From Shewanella sp. Arc9-LZ (lineage in GTDB: Bacteria; Pseudomonadota; Gammaproteobacteria; Enterobacterales; Shewanellaceae): 64,000 bases of DNA. A model generated the notes under the pieces. It was not told the DNA's origin, searched no databases, and saw only the letters and a list, made by a program, of their open reading frames with translations. Below, one piece after another: positions 46,072-55,092 of this stretch. Every line of letters starts with the position of its first letter. Position 1 is the stretch's first letter. The translations under genes were made by a program, and so were the position numbers. The stretch is taken from assembly GCF_010092445.1 (NCBI RefSeq), contig NZ_CP048031.1:4650001-4714000 (forward strand), read 5' to 3'.

Positions 46072-46590
46072 ATGAATATGTCTACTCAAGCAAGCGCAAC
46101 AGCCACCCAAAACCTTAACCGCTTCATTGGTGAGCAATTTGTGGCAACGACGAATCAACAGGATCGTACCACGAACGCCAAAGACTTTTTGGATGCACAA
46201 TTTCCATTAACTGAAGGCTCGCACCAAGATGTCAGCAGCTATGTAGTTTACTACACTCACTTATTGGCATTTTTAAAAGACGGCTCTCAGTGTGGTTTAC
46301 AAAATCCATGTCAATTTGTGGCATTGACGGGTCACAAAAGTGAACCAACGTCTGTTGTATTAAAGAATAATGATACCCATGTTGAGATTTGTTTCGACCG
46401 CCAAGGACAAATGGGTACCACAGACCAGGCTAATATTGAAGACATTCAAGTTGCGATTCCAATTAAGAATTTGCCGACGCCATACAAGCAATGGATTAGC
46501 TTAATCCACTCAGGCTGTCAGCCAACTGAAGGCAACTGTAAAGTGTTTACTGCTAAAGATGGTAGCGACTACGCGTTACATCAGCGTTAA
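46072..46590 (+). CDS. Stand-alone malate synthase G-like beta domain
   Basis: A 172-residue soluble protein. Its sequence follows a non-catalytic region of malate synthase G: FLDAQFPLTEGSHQDVSSY, then LQNPCQFVALTGH, SVVLKNNDTHVEICFDRQGQ and MGTTDQANIED. The alignment stops just before the catalytic TIM-barrel segment (the ILDCEDSVAAVD block is missing). It has its own ribosome-binding region, own stop and own terminator, so it is not an obvious pseudogene. It is divergent from the DUF3612 gene. It could sense glyoxylate or acetyl-CoA, but that is speculation. Confidence 0.65.
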   Translation: MNMSTQASATATQNLNRFIGEQFVATTNQQDRTTNAKDFLDAQFPLTEGSHQDVSSYVVYYTHLLAFLKDGSQCGLQNPCQFVALTGHKSEPTSVVLKNNDTHVEICFDRQGQMGTTDQANIEDIQVAIPIKNLPTPYKQWISLIHSGCQPTEGNCKVFTAKDGSDYALHQR

Positions 46591-46624
46591 TGGCTTATCG
46601 CGATTACACTGCGAACGTTTAGCA

Positions 46625-46663
46625 AAAAAGGCTTGTCCCATTAATAATGCGACAAGCCTTTTT
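46625..46663 (+). terminator. Terminator of the malate-synthase-G-like gene
   Basis: AAAAAGGCTTGTC and GACAAGCCTTTTT arms with a 13-base loop, 34 bases after the stop codon. Symmetric A/T runs allow it to work in both directions. Confidence 0.85.
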
Positions 46664-46738
46664 GTTACTTAACCATTTTGCTGCGTAGTATCCAATAATG
46701 TCGACACGCGTTTATGCCGTCATACTGAGATACTGAGA

Positions 46739-48202
46739 TTATGGCCAAAAGAAGCGTGATGTTTGCGAGATCTCATTAGCAGGTTCCGTTGGCGTTGGAT
46801 TTTCCAAACTTTGAATTTGGGTCACTTTAAATTGCACTGTTTGTTGCGTGCTATCACTCGTGCGGTTACTCAGGCGGCCACTGAGGGTCAACGGATAATC
46901 CAGTTGTTCTGCAGGTTTTATCGCAATCAAGCTGTCGGTGACTATTTGCAATGTTTGCTTTTGGGGATCGTCATTGCTGATACTGATTTGATAAAAAGCC
47001 ATTTGTTGAGTTTTATTGCGAATTTTAAGTTGATAACTGTTTTCAACCTGATCGATGCCCACTAGACGATACAAGGTTTGGCGGTCGCGGATAACATTGA
47101 GCTGTATATGGCTTAAGTGACTTAAATCACTAATAATCAGCACAATCATGATCAGTAATGCACTGGCGTAACCAAGCGATTTTAGCGACAACAGGCTGGC
47201 TTTTGGTTGTCCTTTTAAGGCATTTTCGCTGGTAAAGCTGATTAAATTGGGTGCATAGCCAAATTTTTCCATGGTTTGATTACATGCATCAACACAGGCA
47301 CCGCAGTTAATACATTCGTATTGCAAACCGTTACGAATATCAATCCCAGTGGGGCAAACATCAACACATAAATTACAGTCTACACAGTCACCTAGCTCCG
47401 TTTTTTGTGAGCGCTTACGTGGCCCGCGAGATTCCCCTCTATCAGCATCATAGCTCACGGTTTTAGTGTTGGCGTCAAACATCACCGCTTGAAAACGCGA
47501 GTAAGGACAGCAATGCAAACACATCATTTCACGCATCCAGCCGGCATTTAAATAAGTGCATATGGCAAAAAACCACACCCAGGTGCCAGTCCAAAAACCA
47601 CTACTCATGCTAAAAATATCAACATACAACTCGCGTGCAGGCATAAAATAACCAATAAACCCGCAGCCAGTTAGCAAGGCAAACACCATCCACACCGCAT
47701 GCTTCGTCACTCGTTTACGCACTTTACTCAGTGACCATGGTGCTTTGTCTAATGCCGCTCGATGATGATGATTGCCCTCTACCTTGGCTTCTACCCACAT
47801 ATATATAAAAGTCCACGCGGTTTGCGGACACAAAAAACCACACCAAACTCGGCCCCAGTAAACCGTGACAAAAAACAATGCAAAAGCAGCAGCCATAAAA
47901 AACCACGCTAAAACGGTAAAATCTTGTGGCCACAGGGTGATATTGAAGAAAAAGAATTGCTGTTCGGTGACATCAAACAGAATGGCTTGCCGGCCTTGGT
48001 AATTGATAAATGGGATCATGAAAAAAATCGCAATCAGTAACGTATTACTGTGCTGACGCAGCCGTTGAAATACACCCTTCTGTTCTCGAACCTGAATTTT
48101 TGTCGACGGCGTAGCAATTTGCACCACTGGAATCCGTTGTGAAACGGCAGCTTTATCAACTGGCACAGTCGCTGCCGGAGTTTGAGATGATGATTTGGGC
48201 AT
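46739..48202 (-). CDS. ccoG: Cytochrome c oxidase accessory protein CcoG (FixG)
   Basis: Membrane iron-sulfur protein of about 487 residues needed for assembly of cbb3 oxidase, where it is thought to reduce copper. Five to six hydrophobic segments contain the CxxxCP motifs VWCGFLCPQTAW and MCLHCCPYSRFQ. A double 4Fe-4S ferredoxin domain follows (CVDCNLCVDVCP and CINCGACVDACN). The C-terminus is an immunoglobulin-like domain. The start at 48202 has AGGAA upstream. No ccoNOQP is nearby. It carries a sigma-54-type promoter. Confidence 0.94.
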   Translation of the reverse strand: MPKSSSQTPAATVPVDKAAVSQRIPVVQIATPSTKIQVREQKGVFQRLRQHSNTLLIAIFFMIPFINYQGRQAILFDVTEQQFFFFNITLWPQDFTVLAWFFMAAAFALFFVTVYWGRVWCGFLCPQTAWTFIYMWVEAKVEGNHHHRAALDKAPWSLSKVRKRVTKHAVWMVFALLTGCGFIGYFMPARELYVDIFSMSSGFWTGTWVWFFAICTYLNAGWMREMMCLHCCPYSRFQAVMFDANTKTVSYDADRGESRGPRKRSQKTELGDCVDCNLCVDVCPTGIDIRNGLQYECINCGACVDACNQTMEKFGYAPNLISFTSENALKGQPKASLLSLKSLGYASALLIMIVLIISDLSHLSHIQLNVIRDRQTLYRLVGIDQVENSYQLKIRNKTQQMAFYQISISNDDPQKQTLQIVTDSLIAIKPAEQLDYPLTLSGRLSNRTSDSTQQTVQFKVTQIQSLENPTPTEPANEISQTSRFFWP

Positions 48203-48238
48203 AAATGTATTCCTATAACACAATATTGCCCTGTTATA

Positions 48239-48253
48239 GCAAAGACTAAGCCA
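48239..48253 (-). promoter_or_regulatory. Sigma-54 promoter of ccoG
   Basis: On the minus strand TGGCTTAGTCTTTGC, with GG and GC ten bases apart as required for -24/-12 elements. It is 36 bases upstream of the ccoG start. Tandem activator sites lie 60-100 bases further upstream. Confidence 0.75.
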
Positions 48254-48312
48254 ACTTAGATATAATTGTAATTATTTGATTTAAAAAGATTAAAATAAAA
48301 TACTTATAGAAT

Positions 48313-48335
48313 AATGTCACGATATATCACTTTTT
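48313..48335. promoter_or_regulatory. Upstream activator palindrome A of ccoG
   Basis: AATGTCACGA-TATA-TCACTTTTT, a degenerate copy of the perfect palindrome found at 49871. Its centre is 19 bases from copy B, two helical turns. Confidence 0.6.
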
Positions 48336-48354
48336 ACACGATATATCGCGACCT
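48333..48354. promoter_or_regulatory. Upstream activator palindrome B of ccoG
   Basis: TTTACACGA-TATA-TCGCGACCT. The right half matches the perfect site at 49871 in eight of nine positions. It is the second of the two tandem sites upstream of the ccoG sigma-54 promoter. Confidence 0.65.
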
Positions 48355-48374
48355 AATAAAACCAATCATCAAAA

Positions 48375-49823
48375 TTAACGTGTAATGGCTAACTTTTTCA
48401 TTCGAGATCGTAAGGTACTCGCCGGCATATCTAGCATTGCAGCAGCACCAAACGGGCCAGAAATACGCCAGTGGCTAGCATTTAATACCGCAATAATATG
48501 TGCGGCTTCGGCTTGTGCCATGGTTAACGTGCTGGTAGCTAACGGTGTGGCAACCGCTACAGGTAAAGTATTAAACAGTAAATGGCCACTTTGCGATAAA
48601 ATCATTTCTCGCTCGATTAGGTTTTGCAACTCACGCACGTTACCAGGCCAAGCATATTGCTGTAAGTTCTTCAGCCCTTTAGCACTCACCTTAGTAATTT
48701 TTTTACCGAGTTTTTTACTCAGTGATGCGACTAAATCACTGACTAATTGCGGAATATCTTCGCGGCGCTCTCGTAACGGCGGCACGGTAATTGGAAATAC
48801 GTTCAAGCGGTAATATAAGTCCATGCGAAACAAGCCTTGCTCTACTCGCGCGGTTAAATCGTGATGGGTGGCAGCCACTAAGCGAATATTGACCTTAATG
48901 GTTTCACTACTGCCAACGCGCTCGAAGCTTTGCTCTTGAATCACCCGTAACAATTTAGATTGTGCCGATAAACTCAGTTCGGCAATTTCATCTAAAAATA
49001 AGGTGCCATTATTGGCCAATTCAAATCTGCCTTTGCGTCGTGCTGTAGCACCAGTAAATGCGCCTTTTTCATGACCAAACAGCTCACTTTCCAGCAATGC
49101 GGTCGAAAATGCGGCGCAGTTAACACTCACCATCGGCTGGTCTTTACGATGACTTAGCCTGTGTAAGTTACGCGCAACTAACTCTTTGCCGGTGCCGTTT
49201 TCACCGCAAATGAGTACGGTACTGTCGGTATTAGCGACCAAGTGGATCTGTTGCATGAGTTGATTGATAGGTTGGCTGTTACCCGATATTCCTGACGCGC
49301 CTTGCTGACCTTGTAGCTCAGTGAGTAAGTATTGATTTTCTGATGCTAACCGTTCTGACAAAGCCTGCACTTGCGCTAATGCTTGTCTCAATGATTGCTC
49401 GGTATGTTTTTGCATGCTTACATCACGAAATATCGCGATAACACCGACGAGTTGTTGCTGATCATATACTGGGGTTGAGCTGTAATACACCGGAAAGCTG
49501 CTGCCATCTTTGCGCCAAAATACATCTTCGTTCACTTGCCGAGGAATAGCATCTTGTAAGGTGCGATAAATGGGGCAGTCATGTTGAGGATAATGACTAC
49601 CATCTGCATGACTATGATGATGGCAGTCGTGAATATTTCGGCCAATTAATTCGGCACTTTTCCAGCCTGTCATTTGCTCTGCTGCGGGGTTAATGAACAC
49701 CGCATTACCGGCTAAATCAAAACCATACACGCCCTCTGTCATGGCATTAAGCAACAGAGTATTTTTAGGCAAAAAATGATCGGAGCCAATATATTCAGGG
49801 GTTGTAGAGTCAGTCATAGCCAA
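48375..49823 (-). CDS. Sigma-54-dependent activator with PAS sensor domain
   Basis: A 482-residue enhancer-binding protein. A PAS domain (about 20-140) contains a His/Cys cluster, [21 protein letters not shown] in two parts, that could hold a metal or cofactor. The AAA+ domain (about 180-415) has Walker A GENGTGKE, the sigma-54 contact loop GAFTGA and Walker [11 protein letters not shown] Fis-type helix-turn-helix ends the protein ([16 protein letters not shown]). It is just upstream of ccoG on the same strand. Shared palindromes suggest it activates ccoG and controls itself. Confidence 0.9.
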   Translation of the reverse strand: MAMTDSTTPEYIGSDHFLPKNTLLLNAMTEGVYGFDLAGNAVFINPAAEQMTGWKSAELIGRNIHDCHHHSHADGSHYPQHDCPIYRTLQDAIPRQVNEDVFWRKDGSSFPVYYSSTPVYDQQQLVGVIAIFRDVSMQKHTEQSLRQALAQVQALSERLASENQYLLTELQGQQGASGISGNSQPINQLMQQIHLVANTDSTVLICGENGTGKELVARNLHRLSHRKDQPMVSVNCAAFSTALLESELFGHEKGAFTGATARRKGRFELANNGTLFLDEIAELSLSAQSKLLRVIQEQSFERVGSSETIKVNIRLVAATHHDLTARVEQGLFRMDLYYRLNVFPITVPPLRERREDIPQLVSDLVASLSKKLGKKITKVSAKGLKNLQQYAWPGNVRELQNLIEREMILSQSGHLLFNTLPVAVATPLATSTLTMAQAEAAHIIAVLNASHWRISGPFGAAAMLDMPASTLRSRMKKLAITR

Positions 49824-49849
49824 TCTTAAGGTTACTAGTACATAGACTC

Positions 49850-49855
49850 ATTATA
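49850..49855 (-). promoter_or_regulatory. -10 box of the sigma-54 activator gene
   Basis: TATAAT on the minus strand, 26 bases upstream of the activator start codon. The expected -35 position falls inside the palindrome at 49871-49892. Confidence 0.5.
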
Positions 49856-49870
49856 ACCATTGTAAAACAT

Positions 49871-49892
49871 AAGTCGCGAAATATCGCGACTT
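49871..49892. promoter_or_regulatory. Perfect palindrome upstream of the sigma-54 activator gene
   Basis: AAGTCGCGA and TCGCGACTT separated by AATA. It overlaps the probable -35 region of the gene's own promoter, which fits negative autoregulation. Two degenerate copies stand upstream of ccoG. Confidence 0.75.
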
Positions 49893-49993
49893 CGATGGTT
49901 CATCAAAATAATAAGCTGATTTAGGCCCTTTTTACATTAACGTTGAATCTCAATGTTGTCAGCTCACAAGTCTAGCGGCCTCGACTGTCTATA

Positions 49994-50632
49994 TTAGCGA
50001 GCGGTATTCTGCGACCTTTGCGTTTGTGTCATATCGACCATCATCTGGCTAGCAATTGAAAAAATACAGTAACCTAAAAAATAATAGAAACCGATTTCAA
50101 ACTGAGATTGAGTCTTAAGCATGTCGCCCATTCCAGCTGACGCATTACCTGCCATGTAAGTCACAATAATTGCGACCACAAACACATCGGCCATAGACCA
50201 TTTGCCGATACCACTGATCATTTTGCTCAATCTTTGCTTAATTAAGGGCGGCACTGGCAGTAGTAATATGAGCATGGTGATTAACTTAACGGCAGGGATC
50301 ACAATACTGAATAACCCGACCAACATGGCAACGACGAAATGATGTGATTGGTATAGTGCTGAAATGGTATCAATGATACTGCGGCTATTACGAAAAACCT
50401 CCACTTCGCCTTCTAGCGTATCTAGCCCCAACATACTGGCGGCAATATCCAATATTCCACGGGTATTAGCACGAGAGTCTTCCGTTAAATCTTGGATTAA
50501 CATATCCTTACCCGTATTCACTAACTGCGACTTTTCAATGGTGCCTGTTATCGTTAACATCGGTTCTGTCACGCCGGGAATAAGCAGGATTAACGATATC
50601 AGTACTAAACTGATGGATACATACATTTTCAT
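49994..50632 (-). CDS. PqiA-like membrane protein
   Basis: A 212-residue inner-membrane protein with four hydrophobic segments. The C-terminal half carries the paraquat-inducible-protein-A signature IGKWSMADVFVVAIIV. It has only one PqiA unit and no zinc-ribbon Cys pairs, so it is a short relative of PqiA. PqiA partners with MCE proteins in envelope lipid transport; no pqiB-like gene is adjacent. GAGGTG six bases before the ATG fixes the start at 50632. Confidence 0.8.
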   Translation of the reverse strand: MKMYVSISLVLISLILLIPGVTEPMLTITGTIEKSQLVNTGKDMLIQDLTEDSRANTRGILDIAASMLGLDTLEGEVEVFRNSRSIIDTISALYQSHHFVVAMLVGLFSIVIPAVKLITMLILLLPVPPLIKQRLSKMISGIGKWSMADVFVVAIIVTYMAGNASAGMGDMLKTQSQFEIGFYYFLGYCIFSIASQMMVDMTQTQRSQNTAR

Positions 50633-50786
50633 GAACACCTCGTTTGCTGATGTATACCGAAACAAATAGTCGCATTAAGCTGTGATGATGCTGTATTTTG
50701 ATTCTTGTAGGTTATGATGCCATATTACGTAGACCATTAACCACTACGCGGCACTCTTGCTACACTCTTAATAATGAGGCCAATAC

Positions 50787-51458
50787 ATGCCAATAAATCC
50801 ATTTACGACATGTTTGTTGTGTTTAACGTATTTTTTTTCAGCGGCAGTGACTGCGGCTACTTTGACGATTAATGTTACCGATGCGCAAGGCGTGATGCTA
50901 AGCGATAGCGTGGTAGAGTTAATTTCTATGTCACCATCTAATACAACGCCATCGACCTTAGCGCCTTACCAAATGCGCCAACAAAATCGAGTATTCTCAC
51001 CTTTTGTATTGGCAGTGCCGCAAGGTGCCAAGGTTGATTTTCCTAATTTAGATCGCACTCGGCACCATGTTTATTCTTTTTCTGAAGCCAAACAATTTGA
51101 GTTAAAATTGTATGTAGGCACAACTGAAGACCCGATTACATTTGATAAACCTGGTTTAGTTGCCATAGGCTGCAATATTCATGATTACATGCAGGCCTTT
51201 ATTTATGTGGCCAGCAGTCCTTATTTTTCAGTGAGTGATACACAAGGTAAACTCCAATTAACAGATTTACCTGCAGGCGAATACCAGGTCAACATTTGGC
51301 ATCCTTGGCAAATAACGGCAACACCTTCATCTTTGGTCATTGTAAGCAATGACGATAATCAGTTAACGTTTAGCATTGATGTTGAACACCAAGATAAACC
51401 ATCGTCGCCACCTAGCGGCTTTGGTAGTTACCCTCAAGCAAGCGATGTCACGGGATAG
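50787..51458 (+). CDS. Cupredoxin-like periplasmic protein ('methylamine utilization' type)
   Basis: A 223-residue exported protein (signal ends VTAAT). A blue-copper-like core is indicated by TRHHVYSFS (His ligand) and by IGCNIHDYMQAFIYV, giving Cys, His and Met in the order expected for a type-1 copper site. A carboxypeptidase-regulatory-like module (about 150-200; LTDLPAGEYQVNIWHPW) follows. GAGG upstream supports the start. It is first gene of a four-gene operon with a GGDEF/EAL protein, a DUF3034 barrel and a truncated haemoglobin. Confidence 0.78.
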   Translation: MPINPFTTCLLCLTYFFSAAVTAATLTINVTDAQGVMLSDSVVELISMSPSNTTPSTLAPYQMRQQNRVFSPFVLAVPQGAKVDFPNLDRTRHHVYSFSEAKQFELKLYVGTTEDPITFDKPGLVAIGCNIHDYMQAFIYVASSPYFSVSDTQGKLQLTDLPAGEYQVNIWHPWQITATPSSLVIVSNDDNQLTFSIDVEHQDKPSSPPSGFGSYPQASDVTG

Positions 51459-51459
51459 C

Positions 51460-53775
51460 ATGCCTACTAGTTTTCGCAACCGACTGATAATAGCTTTCCT
51501 ATTAATACTGACCTTAATGCAGTTAACCACTGCCTTGTTTGTATTAAGCGCAACTCAGCGAGATTTTCGCCAACAGCAAACTCAAAACCTTAATATTGGT
51601 TCCAATATTTTTGTCGAAATGTTATCGAACCGAAGCGATCAGCTAAATCAAAGTTTGTCGTTACTCAGTGCGGACTTTGGTTTTAAACGCGCCGTTGCCA
51701 CTGGCGAGCAAGATACAATATCGTCAGTGTTAGCCAACCATGGCAGGCGCATTAATGCTGACGCTGCTATTTTATTATCTCCACAGGGAAAACTACTGTC
51801 ATCAAGCTTGCAAGGGCTCACTGCAGCTAATGTAGATGAGTTATTTGCATTAACCAAGAATCGCTCAACCACGTTCGAAATTTTCAATTATGACCACAGT
51901 AGTTACCAATTTGTGTTGCAACCCGTCAAAGCGCCAACATTAATAGCTTGGGTCGGCATGGGCTTCACTATGGACAAGAATGTCGCAGACCAAGCCAAAA
52001 CCATTACCGGAATTGATATCAGTTTTATCAACCAGTCCGCTGGCAGAATAGAAATTGTCTCGACCCTAGCCCAAGCTCAACAACAAGATGTTTTAGCGCG
52101 TATTAACCTATTAGCAAAAACAGTGGATAAGGTCAGTGATGACATACCATCAAACTACTTATCGACCACCATTGCGTTAAATAAAAATAGTGGCCATCAG
52201 TGGGCGGTACTGCATCAATCAAATGTTAAGTGGCAGCAAAATTACGATGCCCTGCGCAATAACATGTTAATTATATTCGCGATAACGTGTTTACTGGCGT
52301 TTATGATTGCCGCTTGGTTTTCTGGCGGCTTAACGAAACCCATTTATGCATTAGTTAATTTTGCTCGCAAAGTCGGCCAAGGTGAAAACCCTCCGCCGAT
52401 TAAAGGTGCACCCGCTGAGTTACAAGTATTAGCCAACACCTTATCGATAATGCGTGAAAATATTGAATCGCGCGAAAACGATTTAGTTTATCAATCACAA
52501 CACGATAACCTCACGGGTTTATATAATCGCTTGGCCGCTAAACAACAACTCAGCCTGCTGCTGAGTAAAATGCATGGCAGTTTAGTGATGATAGACATTA
52601 AAAACTTTCGCCATTTAAATAACATCATTGGATTTGCCAATGCCGACGATTTATTGGTGTTGTTTGCCAGCCGTTTAGAAAGCTTATCCCCAACGGCCCA
52701 ACTAATATCGCGCTTGGATGGCGACTCGTTTTTGTTGCTATTCCAACCGAGTATTCCGCTTGAAAAGCTTGATAACTATCTACGACAATTAACCAATCCA
52801 TTTTCTATTCAGGGCTCAAAAATAAGTGTCAATGTGCGGGTAGGGATTGTTGATTTATCCAGTGACTATGACTGTAATGATATTGATACTTTAATTCGCC
52901 ATGCTGAAATTGCATTAAATCAAGCCCGAGTGGAATCCCTAGGCATAGCCACTTATCAACAAGGTGAAGATGAACGCTATTTACGTGAATTAATGATTAT
53001 CCGTGATTTACCGATTGCCTTAGCACAAGGGCAGTTGCATTTGGTGTTTCAACCTAAAGTGAATATTCAGAGCAATCATTGCCATGGTGCAGAAACCCTG
53101 ATCCGCTGGCAGCATCCTGAACTGGGGTTTATCCCGCCGGATGAGTTCATTCGTTTAGCGGAAAACTCAGGTAATATCTCGATGATCAGCGACTGGGTAT
53201 TAAATACTACCATTAAGCAGCTAGCCAAATGGCAGCAACAAGGTATTTCGCTGACGGTGGCGATTAATTTATCTGCCCATGATCTCACTAATCCTCAGCT
53301 GCCGTTAGACATTGAACAGTTACTGATTAGCAATAATTTACCGATTAACGCTCTGTCGATAGAGGTGACCGAAGGTGCTGTGATGAAAGATGCACAAACG
53401 GTGATTGCTGTTTTACAGCAGTTTAGAAATATCGGCTTAGCCATTGCCATCGACGACTTTGGTACCGGGCACTCTTCATTAGCTTACTTAAAGTTACTGC
53501 CCGTTAATGAAGTGAAGATTGATCGCAGTTTTATTAAAGATATTCATACCGATGCAACTGATTTAATGATTGTGGATAGCAGCATTCGATTAATTAAAGG
53601 GCTTAATTTATCCGTCGTGGCTGAAGGGGTAGAATCTGAAGAAGGCATCAATATTTTGCGCGAACTTAATTGCGATATAATTCAAGGTTATGTGTATTCA
53701 AAACCGCTTAACGCAGATGATTTTATTATGTGGTTCCAGCAATTTAATCAATCTAACAATCAGCCCCCCTGTTAA
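51460..53775 (+). CDS. Membrane GGDEF/EAL protein, probable c-di-GMP phosphodiesterase
   Basis: A protein of about 771 residues. TM1 is at about 10-30, a periplasmic Cache-like sensor of about 240 residues follows, then TM2, HAMP, GGDEF and EAL. The GGDEF active-site loop reads LDGDSFLLL, so cyclase activity is not expected. The EAL domain keeps its core: AETLIRW (Glu-x-Leu), LSIEVTEGA, AIDDFGTGHSSL, KIDRSFI, and the late VVAEGVESEE. It should hydrolyse c-di-GMP. The start at 51460 lies one base after the cupredoxin stop codon. The periplasmic sensor may read the copper or globin partners. Confidence 0.9.
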   Translation: MPTSFRNRLIIAFLLILTLMQLTTALFVLSATQRDFRQQQTQNLNIGSNIFVEMLSNRSDQLNQSLSLLSADFGFKRAVATGEQDTISSVLANHGRRINADAAILLSPQGKLLSSSLQGLTAANVDELFALTKNRSTTFEIFNYDHSSYQFVLQPVKAPTLIAWVGMGFTMDKNVADQAKTITGIDISFINQSAGRIEIVSTLAQAQQQDVLARINLLAKTVDKVSDDIPSNYLSTTIALNKNSGHQWAVLHQSNVKWQQNYDALRNNMLIIFAITCLLAFMIAAWFSGGLTKPIYALVNFARKVGQGENPPPIKGAPAELQVLANTLSIMRENIESRENDLVYQSQHDNLTGLYNRLAAKQQLSLLLSKMHGSLVMIDIKNFRHLNNIIGFANADDLLVLFASRLESLSPTAQLISRLDGDSFLLLFQPSIPLEKLDNYLRQLTNPFSIQGSKISVNVRVGIVDLSSDYDCNDIDTLIRHAEIALNQARVESLGIATYQQGEDERYLRELMIIRDLPIALAQGQLHLVFQPKVNIQSNHCHGAETLIRWQHPELGFIPPDEFIRLAENSGNISMISDWVLNTTIKQLAKWQQQGISLTVAINLSAHDLTNPQLPLDIEQLLISNNLPINALSIEVTEGAVMKDAQTVIAVLQQFRNIGLAIAIDDFGTGHSSLAYLKLLPVNEVKIDRSFIKDIHTDATDLMIVDSSIRLIKGLNLSVVAEGVESEEGINILRELNCDIIQGYVYSKPLNADDFIMWFQQFNQSNNQPPC

Positions 53776-53790
53776 GGATACGCTACGTTA

Positions 53791-54633
53791 ATGTATCAAC
53801 TAATGTGCATTCTATTATCGGTGCTATTAAGCCTCATCAGTGCTTCTGCTCACGCTGAGACAAGTAAAGTAATCGCTACTGGTGGCGCCACAACTATTGA
53901 GGGTAGTGCCGGTGGAGGAATAGTGTCTTGGGCAGTCATTAATGGCTATGCAAGCTCAGACCAATGGTCTTTCACAGCAATGAATACTGCAGTCTATGTT
54001 GACGATTTTACATTACATTCTATTGGCGCATCCTTAAGCATTGATAACCGCTTTGAACTCAGTATTGCTAAGCAAACTTTTGATCTAGACACCCTAGGCG
54101 GCAAACTGGGCCAAGATATTGTTGGGGTAAAATACAAACTAGCCGGTGAAGTGCTATACACCGCCATGCCACAAATTAGCTTAGGGCTACAATATAAACG
54201 GGTGGACGACTTTGCATTACCGCAAGCTGTTGGGGCAAGGGATGACTGGGGAGTTGATATCTATTTAGCTGCCAGTAAAGTCTATTTTGATGCCATTGCT
54301 GGCCGTAATCTGGTGACTAACTTAACCCTCAGAGCAACCAAAGCTAACCAAACTGGTTTGCTTGGTTTTGGTACTGCGACGAACAACGATTACCAACTGC
54401 AAGCTGAAGCCTCTATTGCGGTGTTATTAACCGATAATATTGCACTGGGTTATGAATACAAACAAAAGCCTGATCAACTTGGTTTTGCAGAAGAAAATGA
54501 TTGGCAGGATATTTTTATGGCTTGGTTTGTTAATAAACACCTTTCTGTTGTAGGCGCTTATGTTGATTTAGGCAGCATTGCCGGATTTGAGCAACAGCAA
54601 GGGTGGTATTTATCTGTAGAGGGAACGCTGTAA
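53791..54633 (+). CDS. DUF3034-like outer-membrane protein
   Basis: A 280-residue exported protein (signal ends ASAHAE). The mature part is beta-rich with the N-terminal GGGIVSWAVINGYA, then repeated strand pairs such as SKVYFDAIAGRNL, and ends in a short strand WYLSVEGTL. It resembles DUF3034 barrels, which I associate with this cupredoxin-EAL-globin cluster. It is 15 bases after the EAL gene and overlaps the globin ATG by one base. Confidence 0.7.
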   Translation: MYQLMCILLSVLLSLISASAHAETSKVIATGGATTIEGSAGGGIVSWAVINGYASSDQWSFTAMNTAVYVDDFTLHSIGASLSIDNRFELSIAKQTFDLDTLGGKLGQDIVGVKYKLAGEVLYTAMPQISLGLQYKRVDDFALPQAVGARDDWGVDIYLAASKVYFDAIAGRNLVTNLTLRATKANQTGLLGFGTATNNDYQLQAEASIAVLLTDNIALGYEYKQKPDQLGFAEENDWQDIFMAWFVNKHLSVVGAYVDLGSIAGFEQQQGWYLSVEGTL

Positions 54634-55064
54634 TGGTTAATATTATTAAACATCATATCGTCGTTTTGGGCGCATTGTTATTCCTGTCTGTTGCCTGTGC
54701 AAGCCAACCCACAACTCTATATCAGCAACTGGGAGGAGATAAAGGCGTCAGTATGATTACCGATGACTTTCTAGCCCATTTATCCCAAGACAAACGCATT
54801 CTGCATCATTTTGAACAAACTGATATTCAGATTTTCCGCCAACGGCTTATTGAGCATTTATGTGTAATCAGTGGCGGTGAATGCGTGTACCAAGGTGCAT
54901 CCATGTTTGATGCACATATTGGATTACACATTAGCCAAGCTGACTTTGATGCCGTTGTGGGTCATTTAATCGAAGCACTTAAACAACAGCATATCCCACT
55001 AGCAACCCGCAATGCATTACTGGCTAAATTAGCACCACTGTATCAAGATATTATCGAACATTAG
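54633..55064 (+). CDS. Exported group 1 truncated haemoglobin (lipoprotein)
   Basis: A 143-residue truncated globin. The start at 54633 overlaps the previous stop (TAATG). A signal peptide ends in lipobox LSVAC (Cys22), so the globin should be a periplasm-facing lipoprotein, whereas most trHb proteins are cytosolic. The globin core runs from LYQQLGGDKGVSMITDDF through HLCVISGGECVYQG. The proximal histidine block is MFDAHIGLHIS (His95). It probably binds O2 or NO next to the sensor domain of the EAL protein. Confidence 0.85.
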   Translation: MVNIIKHHIVVLGALLFLSVACASQPTTLYQQLGGDKGVSMITDDFLAHLSQDKRILHHFEQTDIQIFRQRLIEHLCVISGGECVYQGASMFDAHIGLHISQADFDAVVGHLIEALKQQHIPLATRNALLAKLAPLYQDIIEH

Positions 55065-55092
55065 TTGTGCAACCGTTTATGATGATAACCGA

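Noticed and set aside
46072..46590. Pseudogene remnant of malate synthase
   Set aside because: It has its own start region, no internal stop, an intact end and a good terminator, so a functional short protein is more likely; this remains open.
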